Of a stretch of DNA of 47,805 bases, positions 39,331-47,805 are shown one piece after another. The stretch is from contig NZ_QEST01000133.1 of assembly GCF_003311645.1 (NCBI RefSeq), positions 1-47,805 of the forward strand, in the 5' to 3' direction. The notes under the pieces are model-generated. The model did not search any database, was not told the origin of the DNA, and worked only from the letters and a program-made list of their open reading frames with translations. The translations under genes and the position numbers were made by a program. This DNA comes from Streptomyces sp. PT12. Its GTDB lineage: Bacteria > Actinomycetota > Actinomycetes > Streptomycetales > Streptomycetaceae. Numbering within the stretch: the first letter of the stretch is position 1; each line of letters starts with the position of its first letter.

Positions 39331-40716
39331 ATGATGAAGGTGCGAGTAGACAAGTGGCTGCGGACCGTTGTGTCTTCACCGGCCGGCCGGGCGACCAGAC
39401 GCGCCTTCCCGCCGGCCGGCACCTCCCCGGCCCCGCCGAACTGGGCCGGGGCCGCCCGCACCGCCTACCGGTTCGGCTGCGTCTACGCCGGCCTGTACTG
39501 CCTGACCAGCCCGCAGGTCTATCTGGCCCTGCGCGGGGGCGGAATGGGGCATCTGCAGGAAGCGGCCGACGCCTGGGCGAAACGCTGGGCGATACGCCCG
39601 GTGCGGAACTGGATGTCCGTCCGGGTCCTCGGCAGGGAGCTGGGCGACCGCTTCGACGGCGGCGACGACCCGCACACCTGGGCGGGACAGGTCTGCTGGC
39701 TCGCGGGCGCCGCTGCGGCCACCCCGGTCTGGTCCGTGCTCGACCGGCGCCGGACGGACCGTGCCGCCCTCGACAAGTGGTTTCGCCTGGCCGCCCGCTT
39801 CTGCCTCGCGGGACAGATGTTCTCCTACGGCGCGGCCAAGGCCGTCCCCCTCCAGTTCCAGCTGCCGCCGTCCAAGCTCGTCGAGCCGCTCGGCGGCCTC
39901 ACCCCGATGAGCCTGCTGTGGGCGCAGACGGGATCCTCGAAGCCGTACCAGATACTGCTCGGCTGCGCCGAGATCACGGGCGGGCTGCTGCTCATCGTGC
40001 CGCGTACCGCGCCGCTGGGCGCGCTGCTGTGCGCGGTGGAGATGGCGCAGGTCCTGCTGCTCAACATGACCTTCGACGTCCCCGTCAAGGTCCACTCCTT
40101 CCACCTGCTCCTGCTCGGCCTGCTTCTGCTGGCCCCGCACACGCCTCGCCTGGCCGACGCCGCGTTCACGCAGCGCCCGCTCCCCGCGGCCGCCCCCACG
40201 GATCTCTTCCGTTCCCGCCGGGCGAACCGCATCGCCACCGCCCTCCAGGCCGGGGCCGGACTCCTGCTCCTCGGCGCGCAACTGCGCAACGACTGGGCGT
40301 TCTGGAAGAACCACGGGGGCGGCCGGGAGAAGCCCGAGCTGTACGGCGTCTGGGACGTCACCGGCTTCTCCGTGGACGGCGAGCAGCTCCCGCCCGTGAC
40401 GACCGACGACCGGCGCTGGCGCCGGATCGTCGTGGACTCCGTGGACGCCGTGGCCATCCAGCACATGGACGACTCGCTCGCCCCCTGCATGGCGTCGATC
40501 GACATGAACGCCCGTTCGGTCGCCCTGACCAAGATGGCCGATCCGAAGTGGCAGGTGACGTTCGCCTTCGAGCGCCCGGCCGACGATCTCCTGATCCTGG
40601 ACGGCGAGGTCGACGGCCACCACCACCGCCTGCACCTGCGCCGCCGCGACCTCACCACCTTCCCGCTGGTCAGCCGCGGCTTCCACTGGGTGCAGGAGAA
40701 CTCGTCCCTGCGGTAG
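39331..40716 (+). CDS. DoxX/HTTM-like multi-pass membrane protein
   Basis: This 461-residue protein has about six membrane segments, for example YRFGCVYAGLYCLT, VCWLAGAAAATPVWSVL, ARFCLAGQMFSYGAAK, ILLGCAEITGGLLLIVP, the LLLLGLLLLAP helix and a last one near residue 310. A soluble C-terminal domain of about 140 residues follows, with many W and H residues. The segment around LTPMSLLWAQTGSSKPYQILLGCAEITGGLLLI resembles DoxX-family proteins, which lie next to thiol or oxidoreductase functions. The role here is unknown. It lies between the methyltransferase and a flavoprotein oxidase on the same strand and could be co-transcribed. Confidence 0.7.
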   Translation: MMKVRVDKWLRTVVSSPAGRATRRAFPPAGTSPAPPNWAGAARTAYRFGCVYAGLYCLTSPQVYLALRGGGMGHLQEAADAWAKRWAIRPVRNWMSVRVLGRELGDRFDGGDDPHTWAGQVCWLAGAAAATPVWSVLDRRRTDRAALDKWFRLAARFCLAGQMFSYGAAKAVPLQFQLPPSKLVEPLGGLTPMSLLWAQTGSSKPYQILLGCAEITGGLLLIVPRTAPLGALLCAVEMAQVLLLNMTFDVPVKVHSFHLLLLGLLLLAPHTPRLADAAFTQRPLPAAAPTDLFRSRRANRIATALQAGAGLLLLGAQLRNDWAFWKNHGGGREKPELYGVWDVTGFSVDGEQLPPVTTDDRRWRRIVVDSVDAVAIQHMDDSLAPCMASIDMNARSVALTKMADPKWQVTFAFERPADDLLILDGEVDGHHHRLHLRRRDLTTFPLVSRGFHWVQENSSLR

Positions 40717-40782
40717 CGGACCTGTCGGCCGAGCGGCACTCGCGGGGCGGTGGCCACGCCGTCCACGGAAGGAGAACAACGG

Positions 40783-42165
40783 ATGAGCGTGGACGTGCAG
40801 ACGCTGGCCGCCGAGGTGCGAGGACCCGTCCTCCTGCCCGGCAGCCGGGAGTACGACGAGGAACGCTCCGGTTTCCAGACCGGCCTCCGGCACCGCCCCG
40901 CCGCCGTAGTCGGCGCCACCCGCCCCGAGGACGTGCGCGCCGCGGTCCGCTTCGCCGCCGAGCGGAGGCTGCCCGTCGCCGTGCAGTCCACCGGACACGG
41001 CATCGTCACCGCCCTGGACGGCGAGGGCGTCCTCATCAGCACCCGCCGGATGAAGGCCGTCGCGGTGGACGCGGCGGCCGGAACCGTCACGGCCCAGGCC
41101 GGCGTGGTATGGGGAGAGGTCATCGAGCGGGCCGCCCCGCACGGTCTGGCTCCCGTCAACGGCTCGGCCCCACACGTCGGCGTCGTCGGCTACCTCCTCG
41201 GCGGCGGCATCGGCCTGCTCGGCCGCCTGACCGGGTACGCCAGCGACCACGTCCGCGCCGTCGACATCGTCACCGCGGACGGCGCGCTGCGTCACGTCAC
41301 GGCCGGCTCCGACCCCGACCTGTTCTGGGCGCTGCGCGGTGGCGGCGGCAACTTCGGCGCCGTCACCGCCGTCGAGACCGCCCTCGTGCCGGTGACACGG
41401 CTCTACGGCGGCGCCCTCCACTTCTCCGCGGACCACCCCCTCGACCTGCTGGACGCCTACCGGGCGTGGACCCTGACGCTGCCCGAGGAACTCACCTCCT
41501 CGATCTGCCTCATGACCTGCCCGCCGTGGCCGTCCGTCCCCGAGCCGCTGCACGGACGCTACGCCGCACACGTTCGGATCGCCTTCACGGGCTCCGCCGA
41601 GGAGGGCGAACGGCTCGTGGCGCCCCTGCGGGCGCTCGGCCCCCGGCTGTCCGACACCGTCCGGGAGATGCCGTACACGCAGGCGGGCACCATCTACCAG
41701 GACCCGCGCGTCCCGCACGCCTACTTCGGCGGGAACGTCCTGCTGCGCGAACTCGACCCCGCGGCGCTACGGACCGTCGTGGACGTGGCCGGGCCCGATG
41801 CGGCCGTGCCCTGCATCCTGGAGATCCGCCACCTCGGCGGGGCCTTCGCCCGCCAGCCCCCCGACGCGGGCGCGGTCGGCGGCCGGGAGGCCGCCTACCT
41901 GCTGCGCGTGATGACCGGAGGCACGGCCGCGCCGTCCACGGTCGCCCGGCCGGTCCATCAGCGCGTCTACGACGCCCTGAAGCCCTGGACCGTCGGCCGC
42001 AGCCTCAACTCCCTCTACAACGACGGCGCCCCGGTCTCCCAGGAACAGGTGCGGGAACTCTTCGCGGCCGAGGACTACGGGCGGCTGCGACGCGTCAAGA
42101 CGCTGCACGACCCGCACAACCTGTTCCGGTTCACCCACAACATCACCCCACTGCACGGCGAGTGA
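40783..42165 (+). CDS. BBE/VAO-type FAD-dependent oxidoreductase
   Basis: This 460-residue flavoprotein is of the berberine-bridge/vanillyl-alcohol-oxidase group. The PCMH FAD domain has RHRPAAVVGATRPEDV, QSTGHG with the His usually bonded to FAD at 8-alpha, and LLGGGIGLLGRLTGYASD. The second usual FAD-bonding Cys is not evident in that last motif. The C-terminal BBE element KTLHDPHNLFRFTHNI is present. Such oxidases perform two-electron oxidations of alcohols, amines or rings. The start is the ATG at 40783 behind AAGGAG. No echinomycin gene that I recall matches it, so it may belong to the second, decayed block on its right. Confidence 0.85.
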   Translation: MSVDVQTLAAEVRGPVLLPGSREYDEERSGFQTGLRHRPAAVVGATRPEDVRAAVRFAAERRLPVAVQSTGHGIVTALDGEGVLISTRRMKAVAVDAAAGTVTAQAGVVWGEVIERAAPHGLAPVNGSAPHVGVVGYLLGGGIGLLGRLTGYASDHVRAVDIVTADGALRHVTAGSDPDLFWALRGGGGNFGAVTAVETALVPVTRLYGGALHFSADHPLDLLDAYRAWTLTLPEELTSSICLMTCPPWPSVPEPLHGRYAAHVRIAFTGSAEEGERLVAPLRALGPRLSDTVREMPYTQAGTIYQDPRVPHAYFGGNVLLRELDPAALRTVVDVAGPDAAVPCILEIRHLGGAFARQPPDAGAVGGREAAYLLRVMTGGTAAPSTVARPVHQRVYDALKPWTVGRSLNSLYNDGAPVSQEQVRELFAAEDYGRLRRVKTLHDPHNLFRFTHNITPLHGE

Positions 42166-42287
42166 CGCGGTGTCCCCGCGACGGCGGGTCGACCTCGTCA
42201 CGACGGACTCCGCGTGGCGCCGGGCGTTTCGGGAGTACGCCCCGCAGCGAGGACCGGGCCGCCCGGCGCACGAGGAAGGGACCCTGC

Positions 42288-44101
42288 ATGTCCGGTACTG
42301 CGGTAACCGTCGTCGAGGTCTTCGAACGGCAGGCGGCGAGGCGTCCGGAGGCGATCGCGGTGTGCGACGCCAGCGGCCGGCTCACCTACGCGGAACTGGA
42401 CCGCCGGACGAACCGGCTGGCTCACAAACTGCGCGCCCGAGGGGTGTGCGCCGAGGTCCCGGTGGCACTGCTCGTGCGCCGCTCCGCCGATCTCGTCGTC
42501 ACCCTGCTGGCCGTCCTCAAGGCGGGGGGCGTCTACCTGGCGCTCGACCACCACCTGCCGGCGGAGCGCCGGACGGCGGTCCTGCTCGACGCCCGTCCGG
42601 CGCTGGTCGTCACCAACGACGAGCCGCCGTCCGCCACGGACGGGGAGCCGCCGTGGTGCCCGCTGCCGGAGCTGCGGGCCTGCGCTGCGCGACGGCCGGC
42701 GACGCGCCCCACGGCCCGTACGTCGCCGGAGAGCACGGCCTACATCGCCTACACCTCCGGGTCGGCCGGAACACCGAAGGGCGTCATGGTGCCGCACCGG
42801 GCGATCGTGCGGCTGGTCGTCGGAGCGGGTCATCTGCCGATCAGGTCCGACGACGTCTTCCTGCAGCTGGCCCCCGTCGCCTTCGACGCCTCGACCTGGA
42901 GATCTGGGGCCCCTCCTCAACGGCGGACGGCTGGTGGTGGCGTCGGCGCACCAGCTTCCCCTGGGGGGGCCTCGCCGACCTGGTCAGCGCCGAGGGCGCC
43001 ACGATCCTGTGGCTGACCGCTGGGTTGTTCCACCACCTGGTCGCCTCGGGTCTCACGCCCCGGCTGCGCGGCCTCAGGTTCCTGCTCGCGGGCGGCGACG
43101 TGCTGTCGGTGGAGTCGGTCAACGCCGCCATGGCGGATCTCCCGGGCACGACGCTGATCAACGGCTACGGCCCCACCGAGAACACCACGTTCACCTGCTG
43201 CGCGGCCCTCGTCGAGCCGGTCACGGCGCCGCGGGTGCCGATCGGACCGGCGATCGACGGCACCGAGGTCCACGTGCTCGACGACGCCGTCGGGATGGCG
43301 GCGGACGGGCAGGAGGGCCACATCTGCGCCGCCGGCGCCGGTCTGGCGCACGGCTACCTCAACGATCCGGCGCTGACCGCCCAGCGGTTCGTGGCGAACC
43401 CGTTCTCGGCGGTTCCGGGGGGCCGCATGTACCGCACCGGAGATCTCGGATCCCGCGGTGCGGACGGGGTGCTCGACTTCCATGGACGGGAGGACCGGCA
43501 GATCAAGGTCCGCGGCTTCCGGATCGAACCGGGCGACGTGGAACACGCCCTGCGGGCGCACCCGGACGTGACGGACGCCGTGGTGGTCGCCACGCCGTCG
43601 GGGGGCGAGCGGTCCCTCGTCGGGTTCTACGTGGCCGACGAACCGCTGGTCTCCGAGCACCTGCGCACGCACCTGGGAACCCTCGTCCCCCCGTACATGG
43701 TCCCGGGGACCCTGGTGTGGCTGGAGGCCGTGCCGCTGACGGCGAACGGCAAGGTCGACCGGGACGCGTTGAGCGCGTACGAGCCGCCGGGCCGGGGGGA
43801 CCTGAGTTCGGACTACCGCGGCCCCGGCACTCCCGTGGAACAGTGGCTCGCCGAGATGTGGGGCGATCTGACCCGGACGTCCCCCGTCGGAGTCGACGAC
43901 GACTTCTTCGAGCTGGGCGGTCATTCGCTGATGGCCGTCCGGATCATCGTGGAGATCAGCGCCCGCACGGGCGTCGAGATCGACCCGCAGGAGTTCTACG
44001 CCGGTCCGACGATCGCCGAGCTGGCGGGGCTGATCACCGCCGGTGCCCCAGGACAGGCGGACACGGGGGGCGACGAGGACCGGAAGCCCGCCGGTGAATG
44101 A
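42288..44101 (+). pseudogene. Second stand-alone NRPS A-T didomain, disrupted by three small indels
   Basis: The frame from the ATG at 42288 gives a normal adenylation N-terminus (YTSGSAGTPKG) as far as AFDAST at about 42899. It then needs a C inserted near 42898, another C inserted near 42910 and a G removed in the seven-G run at 42963-42969 to keep homology through LEIWGPLLNGG and LPLGGLADL. The remainder, to 44101, is intact: INGYGPTEN, YRTGDLG, KVRGFRIEPGD, NGKVDRDAL and the carrier [12 protein letters not shown]. The reconstructed pocket reads D-A-L-W-L-A-G-T-F, like valine or another aliphatic residue rather than tryptophan. All three lesions lie in short homopolymers within about 70 bases, so sequencing error is possible. 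Otherwise the gene is dead. Confidence 0.8.
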
Positions 44102-44232
44102 GAAGCGAAAGATCGCCGATCGGTCTCCGCGCCGGCGTGTGATGCTCCGGCCAGGGCTTCGTGGCTTCGTCCACCTCACCGGCCCCTCGGTCCGGCGTTG
44201 CCGGCCCACACACGACGGGAGTTGATGTCGCG

Positions 44233-44762
44233 ATGACGCCGGAGCGTACGGCCCCACGCTCCTACGCCCCGCTGACCGAGGAGGAACGACGGCGACGGGC
44301 GGAGAGCACCGGCGGCGAGCCGATGCTCGACTCCGCTGCCGCGAACGACTCCGAGAGCACGGCTTACATCGGGTACCACCACGTGGACGTCCTGCTCGGT
44401 CTCCAGCACCCGCGCACCGGCGAACCCGCCGAACTGCCGTTCTACATCACCGGCCAGATCCAGGAACTGCTGTTCAAGCTGCTGTTCACCGAGGTCAACC
44501 GGATACGGGACCTGCTGCTGGCGGACGACCTCGACGAGGCCCTTCGTCACCTGCGGCGGGTCGAGGGCGTCCAGCGGGTGCTCACGACGACGTGGGAGTC
44601 GCTGAGCACCATCACGCCGACGGAGTTCGCGGCCTTCCGCGACCAACTGGGCTCGGCCTCGGGTGTCCAGTCCTACATGTACCGGCAACTCGAATTCGCG
44701 CTCGGCAACAAGCCGAACACCGCTTCTTTCCCGAGCTGCTGGCCGCACGCACCGCAATCTGA
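44233..44762 (+). pseudogene. Second tryptophan 2,3-dioxygenase homologue, internally deleted
   Basis: From the ATG at 44233 the protein follows the dioxygenase family through YHHVDVLLGLQHP, YITGQIQELLFKLL, LADDLDEALRHLRRVEGVQRV, TPTEFAAFRDQLGSASGVQS and LEFALGNK (to about residue 166). A second frame then supplies the family's C-terminal end, FFPELLAARTAI, and stops at 44760-44762. About 100 residues between LGNK and FFPEL are missing, including the proximal heme histidine and the GTGGSSG loop, and the join is out of frame. The first frame continues with unrelated residues to 44796. In addition the distal catalytic His of the family (THQ) is Gly74 here (TGQ). It cannot be an active dioxygenase. 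Confidence 0.82.
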
Positions 44763-44777
44763 CGCCAACCCTGGGCG

Positions 44778-45722
44778 ATGTGGGGGCGATCATTGAGTTT
44801 CCTCGTCTACGGCCCGTACCACCGGGCCGAGCTGGACCGGCAGTACTCCCCGAGCTCCTGTGTGGACGACATGTCCGTCTTCCTCGCCGCGTACGCGACG
44901 CGCAGCGCGCGCACGAGGGCAGAACTGCCGGTGTACGCCGGCCTCCCGTACGGCCCCCTGCCCTGTGAGACCCTCGACTTCTTCCCGGCGCGCGGCCCGC
45001 GGGCGCCGCTCCTGGTGTTCGTGCACGGCGGCTACTGGCAGGAACTCGGCAAGGACGACTCCTCGTTCCCCGCGCGCTGGCTCGTGCCGTCGGGCGCCGC
45101 GTTCGCGGCGATCGGCTACGGGCTGGCTCCGCGGTACCCGCTCGACGAGATCGTCGGCCAGGTACGGCGCGCCGTCCGGTGGCTGGTGGAGCACGCCCAG
45201 GACCTCGACGTCGACAGCGAGCGGATCGTGCTCGCCGGCAGCAGCGCCGGCGCTCACCTGGCGCTGATGGCGCTGCTCGACGGCTGGATACCCGGGGGCA
45301 CCCGTCCGGCGGACGTGATCGCCGGCGCGGTCCTGCTCAGCGGCGTGTACGACCTCGAGCCCGTCCGGCTCACCTACGTCAACGAACCGCTGGGGCTCGA
45401 CGCCGAGGCAGCGGCCCGGCTCAGCCCGATCCACCACCTTCCGGACCGGCTGCCACCGCTGGTCGTTGCGCGCGGCGGCGCCGAGACCGACGAGTTCGCG
45501 CGTCAGCACCGCGAGCTCGTCGAGGCGGTCACGCCTCGGACGGCCGCCGTCGACGATCTGGTGATCACGCACCGGAACCACTTCGACATCACCTTCGACC
45601 TCGACGATCCCGCCAGTGACCTGGGTGGCGCGGTGCTCCGCCGGCTCGGGCTGACCGGGCGGGCGTCCAGAGGAACGGCAGGCGGCTCCGTTCGATCCCA
45701 TCGAGACATTGGACGCGCATGA
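44778..45722 (+). CDS. Kynurenine formamidase-like alpha/beta hydrolase
   Basis: This hydrolase would remove the formyl group from N-formylkynurenine, the step after the dioxygenase. It has the arylformamidase oxyanion motif HGGYW (83-87), the nucleophile Ser156 in GSSAGAH (154-160), an acid in [12 protein letters not shown] and the base in HRNHFD. The ATG at 44778 gives 314 residues, but a TTG at 44793 sits 7 bases behind GGGGG and gives MSFLVYGPY, a more natural N-terminus. The frame is intact, unlike its neighbours on both sides. It is the only deformylase candidate in the window and may serve the quinoxaline pathway (the step attributed to Ecm14, from memory). It overlaps the halogenase start by ATGA. 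Confidence 0.88.
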   Translation: MWGRSLSFLVYGPYHRAELDRQYSPSSCVDDMSVFLAAYATRSARTRAELPVYAGLPYGPLPCETLDFFPARGPRAPLLVFVHGGYWQELGKDDSSFPARWLVPSGAAFAAIGYGLAPRYPLDEIVGQVRRAVRWLVEHAQDLDVDSERIVLAGSSAGAHLALMALLDGWIPGGTRPADVIAGAVLLSGVYDLEPVRLTYVNEPLGLDAEAAARLSPIHHLPDRLPPLVVARGGAETDEFARQHRELVEAVTPRTAAVDDLVITHRNHFDITFDLDDPASDLGGAVLRRLGLTGRASRGTAGGSVRSHRDIGRA

Positions 45723-46666
45723 GCGACAATCTGATCAGGAAGGTACTCGTGCTCGGAGGCGGTACGGCCGGCTGGATGGCCGCTTCCTACCTCGGCAAGG
45801 CGCTCGGCTCCACCGTCCGCATCACCGTGCTGGAAGCGCCGGCCATCCCGAGGATCGGCGTCGGCGAGGCCACGATCCCCAATCTCCAGCGGGTGTTCTT
45901 CGACCACCTGGGCCTGACCGAAGAGGAGTGGATGCCGGAGTGCAACGCCAGCTACAAGATGGGCATCAGGTTCATCAACTGGCGCACCCCGGGCGCCGGT
46001 ACGGCCGCCCCGCGGCCGTACGGGCGGTACGGGGACCAGTTCGACCACCTCTTCGGCCTGCTTCCCACCCACGACGACCTGCCGCTGTCGCACTACTGGA
46101 CGTACAGGAAACTCCACGGACTGACCGATGAGCCGTTCGACCGCGCCTGCTACCCGCAGCCGGCGCTCTTCGACCGGAAACTGTCCCCCCGCTTCCTGGA
46201 CGGCCGCCGAGTGGCGAGTTATGCCTGGCACTTCGACGCCGACCTCGTCGCCGGCTTCCTGCGCAGGTTCGCCACCGCCAAGCAAGGGGTGACACACATC
46301 GAGGACAAGTTCGTCGCGGCGGAGACCGATCAGCGCGGTCACCTCGTCGCCGTCACCACGGAAGCAGGGCGCAGGCTGGAGGCGGACCTCTTCATCGACT
46401 GCTCCGGTTTCCGCAGCCTCCTGATCAACCAGGTGATGAAAGAGCCGTTCCTGGACATGAGCGACCACCTGCTCAACGACCGGGCGGTGGCGACCAGGGT
46501 GGAGCACGACGACGAGCACGGCGTCGAACCGTTCACCTCCTCGATAGCGATGAGTTCGGGCTGGTCCTGGAAGATCCCGATGCTCGGTCGTTTCGGCACC
46601 GGCTACGTGTACTCGAGCTGGTTCACCTCCGAGGAGGAGGCCACCCGGGAGTTCTGCCGGATGTGC
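45719..46666 (+). pseudogene. Flavin-dependent tryptophan halogenase, C-terminally truncated
   Basis: The first 316 residues follow the FADH2-dependent halogenase family. Present are the FAD site VLGGGTAGW (10-18), GVGEATIPN, the catalytic Lys80 in [11 protein letters not shown] (Lys79 of PrnA/RebH), and GWSWKIP (281-287) with the WxWxIP signature. Homology ends at EFCRMC near 46666. The frame then runs on for about 300 codons, antisense to an unrelated endonuclease-like gene. Members of the family are about 510-540 residues and need a Glu near 346 for chlorination, and this part is lost. The piece is probably inactive. The start is coupled to the formamidase gene (ATGA). Confidence 0.85.
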
Positions 46667-47599
46667 CTGGGGGTTGAAATCGGCGATCACCGGCAGGTGA
46701 TCGGCCGCCTCCCGCGCGGCGGCGCTTCGGTGAGTGGCGTAGCCGGTGAGCGCGGGCGCCACTGGCCGGGTGGCGAGAATGAAGTCGATGCGGCGCGGGC
46801 CCCAGGGGTCGGGGTCTCCCCGGCCGTCTTCCCAGTGGCCGACCGTGGGCTGCCACGGCGCGTTCAGGTGGGCCGCCGCGTTGACCATGTAACCGCGGCG
46901 CAGGAGGGCTTGGGTCGGCTCCCGGTCCGCGAGCTGCTGTCGGCCGATCGTTCCGGACTGGACCTGGAATTCGAGATCGTCGTGGTCCTGGTCGCGGTAC
47001 GGCTCGTCGTCGTAGTACCGGCGCCCGCCGCGGCCGTCGTCCACTTCGGCAGCGGAGACGGAGTTGAAATCACCGATGCAGAAGCCGGGCTTGACTCCTC
47101 CGGTCTGACGGAAAAGCCCTTTCAGTCGCAGCGCCTCCCCGGCACGGGCATTCGGGCGGAACGGATCCCCGTGATAGGAAGCGACGAGGATAGGTTCTCG
47201 TGCTCCGACGTCGAAACGGCCGGTCGTGCAGCCGTGTCAGAAGTCGGGTGCGCCGTACGGGCGGTAGCTGTCGGCGACCAGGGCGACCGTGTCGGGGTTC
47301 CACCGCAGAGCCGTGTACCAGGCCCGATGCCAGTTGGCCGCCATGGCGATGCCGTGCGGACACCCGCCGGTGGCACCAGTGGCAGCGCTCAAGCCGCATT
47401 CCTCGGCGAGGTCCCGGATGAGGCTGGCTGCTTGATCGTCCCAGTCATTCCGAGGGATGGTGCGTTCGTCCACGCGCACTTCTTGGATTCCGAGGATGTC
47501 CGGGCCGATTTCCTGGATCGTCGTGATCCTGGCGCGCCACCCGGTGCTGCCGCGTGCGGCTGCGGAGAGTTTGTACGTGTTCAAGTTGGCGATACGCAT
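46667..47599 (-). pseudogene. Endonuclease/exonuclease/phosphatase-family gene, with an in-frame stop and a lost 3' end
   Basis: The N-terminus [21 protein letters not shown], and after a gap [15 protein letters not shown] and [10 protein letters not shown] are the ordered motifs of the EEP (DNase I-like) fold. A single TGA at 47237-47239 interrupts the frame after RPYGAPDF, and homology continues in the same frame straight after it ([10 protein letters not shown]). A Trp codon changed to TGA would explain it. The start is the ATG at 47597-47599, or a GTG 9 bases upstream. The 3' end fuses to the truncated halogenase near 46667, and no native stop is present. There is no visible signal peptide. 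Confidence 0.7.
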
Positions 47600-47805
47600 A
47601 CTCGTCACCTACTCGCGTGATGCTTTACATGAAGGGCCTGAGGTGAAAATCATTCGGGTCATGATCAGGGGGCGTGGCGTTTACTCCGGCGTGCTCCGCC
47701 GCGCTTTCGAAAGGTAACTCGTGTGGACGACCCTTGTCGTGGTTCTCCGGTCAGTGAGGTTTTCTCAGCGAAATGATCTTCGCGAAGCGGGTTGATCTGG
47801 GCATG
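47600..47805. other. Right-edge gap without a recognised gene
   Basis: This AT-richer sequence upstream of the broken endonuclease gene probably held its promoter. A GTG-initiated 24-codon frame at 47642-47716 has no recognisable features. I see no RNA gene or repeat here. Confidence 0.35.

Noticed and set aside
39324-43016. A 1230-codon + strand frame spanning the membrane protein, the oxidase and the start of the A-T gene
   Set aside because: Only its last 240 or so codons (from 42288) are real A-domain sequence. The rest is an arginine/proline-rich shadow of two other genes.
46667-47620. Continuation of the halogenase frame for another 300 codons
   Set aside because: It is antisense to EEP-family motifs and has no halogenase homology. 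I treat it as read-through past a junction rather than a fusion protein.
47642-47716. 24-codon frame starting at a GTG near the right edge
   Set aside because: It has a weak ribosome-binding site, no homology and is short. Chance is likely.

Overview
This window comes from a high-GC actinomycete, almost certainly a Streptomyces. The genes have strong third-position GC, GTG and TTG starts are common, and genes are often coupled by ATGA overlaps. Most of it (about 2.8-42.2 kb) is a nonribosomal peptide cluster of the quinoxaline bis-intercalator type (echinomycin/quinomycin/triostin family). I base this on gene content and module order. Comparisons to the ecm genes of echinomycin are from memory, not from a database search.

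Layout. 1-1442: right-hand part of an IS21-family insertion sequence (istB partial, istA frameshifted), then about 1.4 kb with no convincing gene. 2819-8330: chromophore activation and synthesis genes. These are an aryl-AMP ligase on the minus strand and, divergently, a type II thioesterase, an isopropylmalate-dehydrogenase-like enzyme, a kynurenine-3-monooxygenase-like flavoprotein and a small ABM-like protein. 8578-26064: the assembly line, two giant NRPSs plus an MbtH protein. NRPS 1 is C-A-T-E-C-A-T and NRPS 2 is C-A(M)-T-C-A(M)-T-TE. 26334-32879: a short winged-helix regulator, tryptophan 2,3-dioxygenase, cytochrome P450, stand-alone A-T didomain, erythromycin-esterase-like protein and a tandem-HTH MerR regulator. 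33037-39293: a UvrA-like self-resistance protein, a CPFC thioredoxin-reductase-like dithiol oxidase, a DrrAB-type ABC exporter and a small SAM methyltransferase. 39331-42165: a DoxX-like membrane protein and a BBE-type flavoprotein oxidase. 42288-47600: a decayed block with a frameshifted A-T didomain, an internally deleted tryptophan dioxygenase, an apparently intact kynurenine formamidase, a truncated tryptophan halogenase and a broken endonuclease/exonuclease/phosphatase gene.

How it works together (inference). Trp is loaded on the A-T didomain with MbtH help, beta-hydroxylated by the P450 and released by the thioesterase. It is then opened by the dioxygenase and formamidase, and rebuilt by the flavoprotein and dehydrogenase into quinoxaline-2-carboxylate. 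The AMP ligase activates that acid for NRPS 1. A-domain pocket residues that I read by eye fit Ser (followed by an E domain, so D-Ser), a Gly/Ala-like residue, Cys and Val. The last two modules carry embedded N-methyltransferases, and the terminal TE would dimerise and cyclise. The CPFC oxidase would form the cross-bridge disulfide, and the small methyltransferase would convert it to a thioacetal as in echinomycin. The UvrA-like protein and the ABC exporter give self-protection.

The least expected part is the right end. It looks like the relic of a second tryptophan/kynurenine sub-cluster containing a halogenase, with separate lesions in four of its five genes. The formamidase, the only one that looks intact, is the only candidate in the window for a step the quinoxaline pathway needs.
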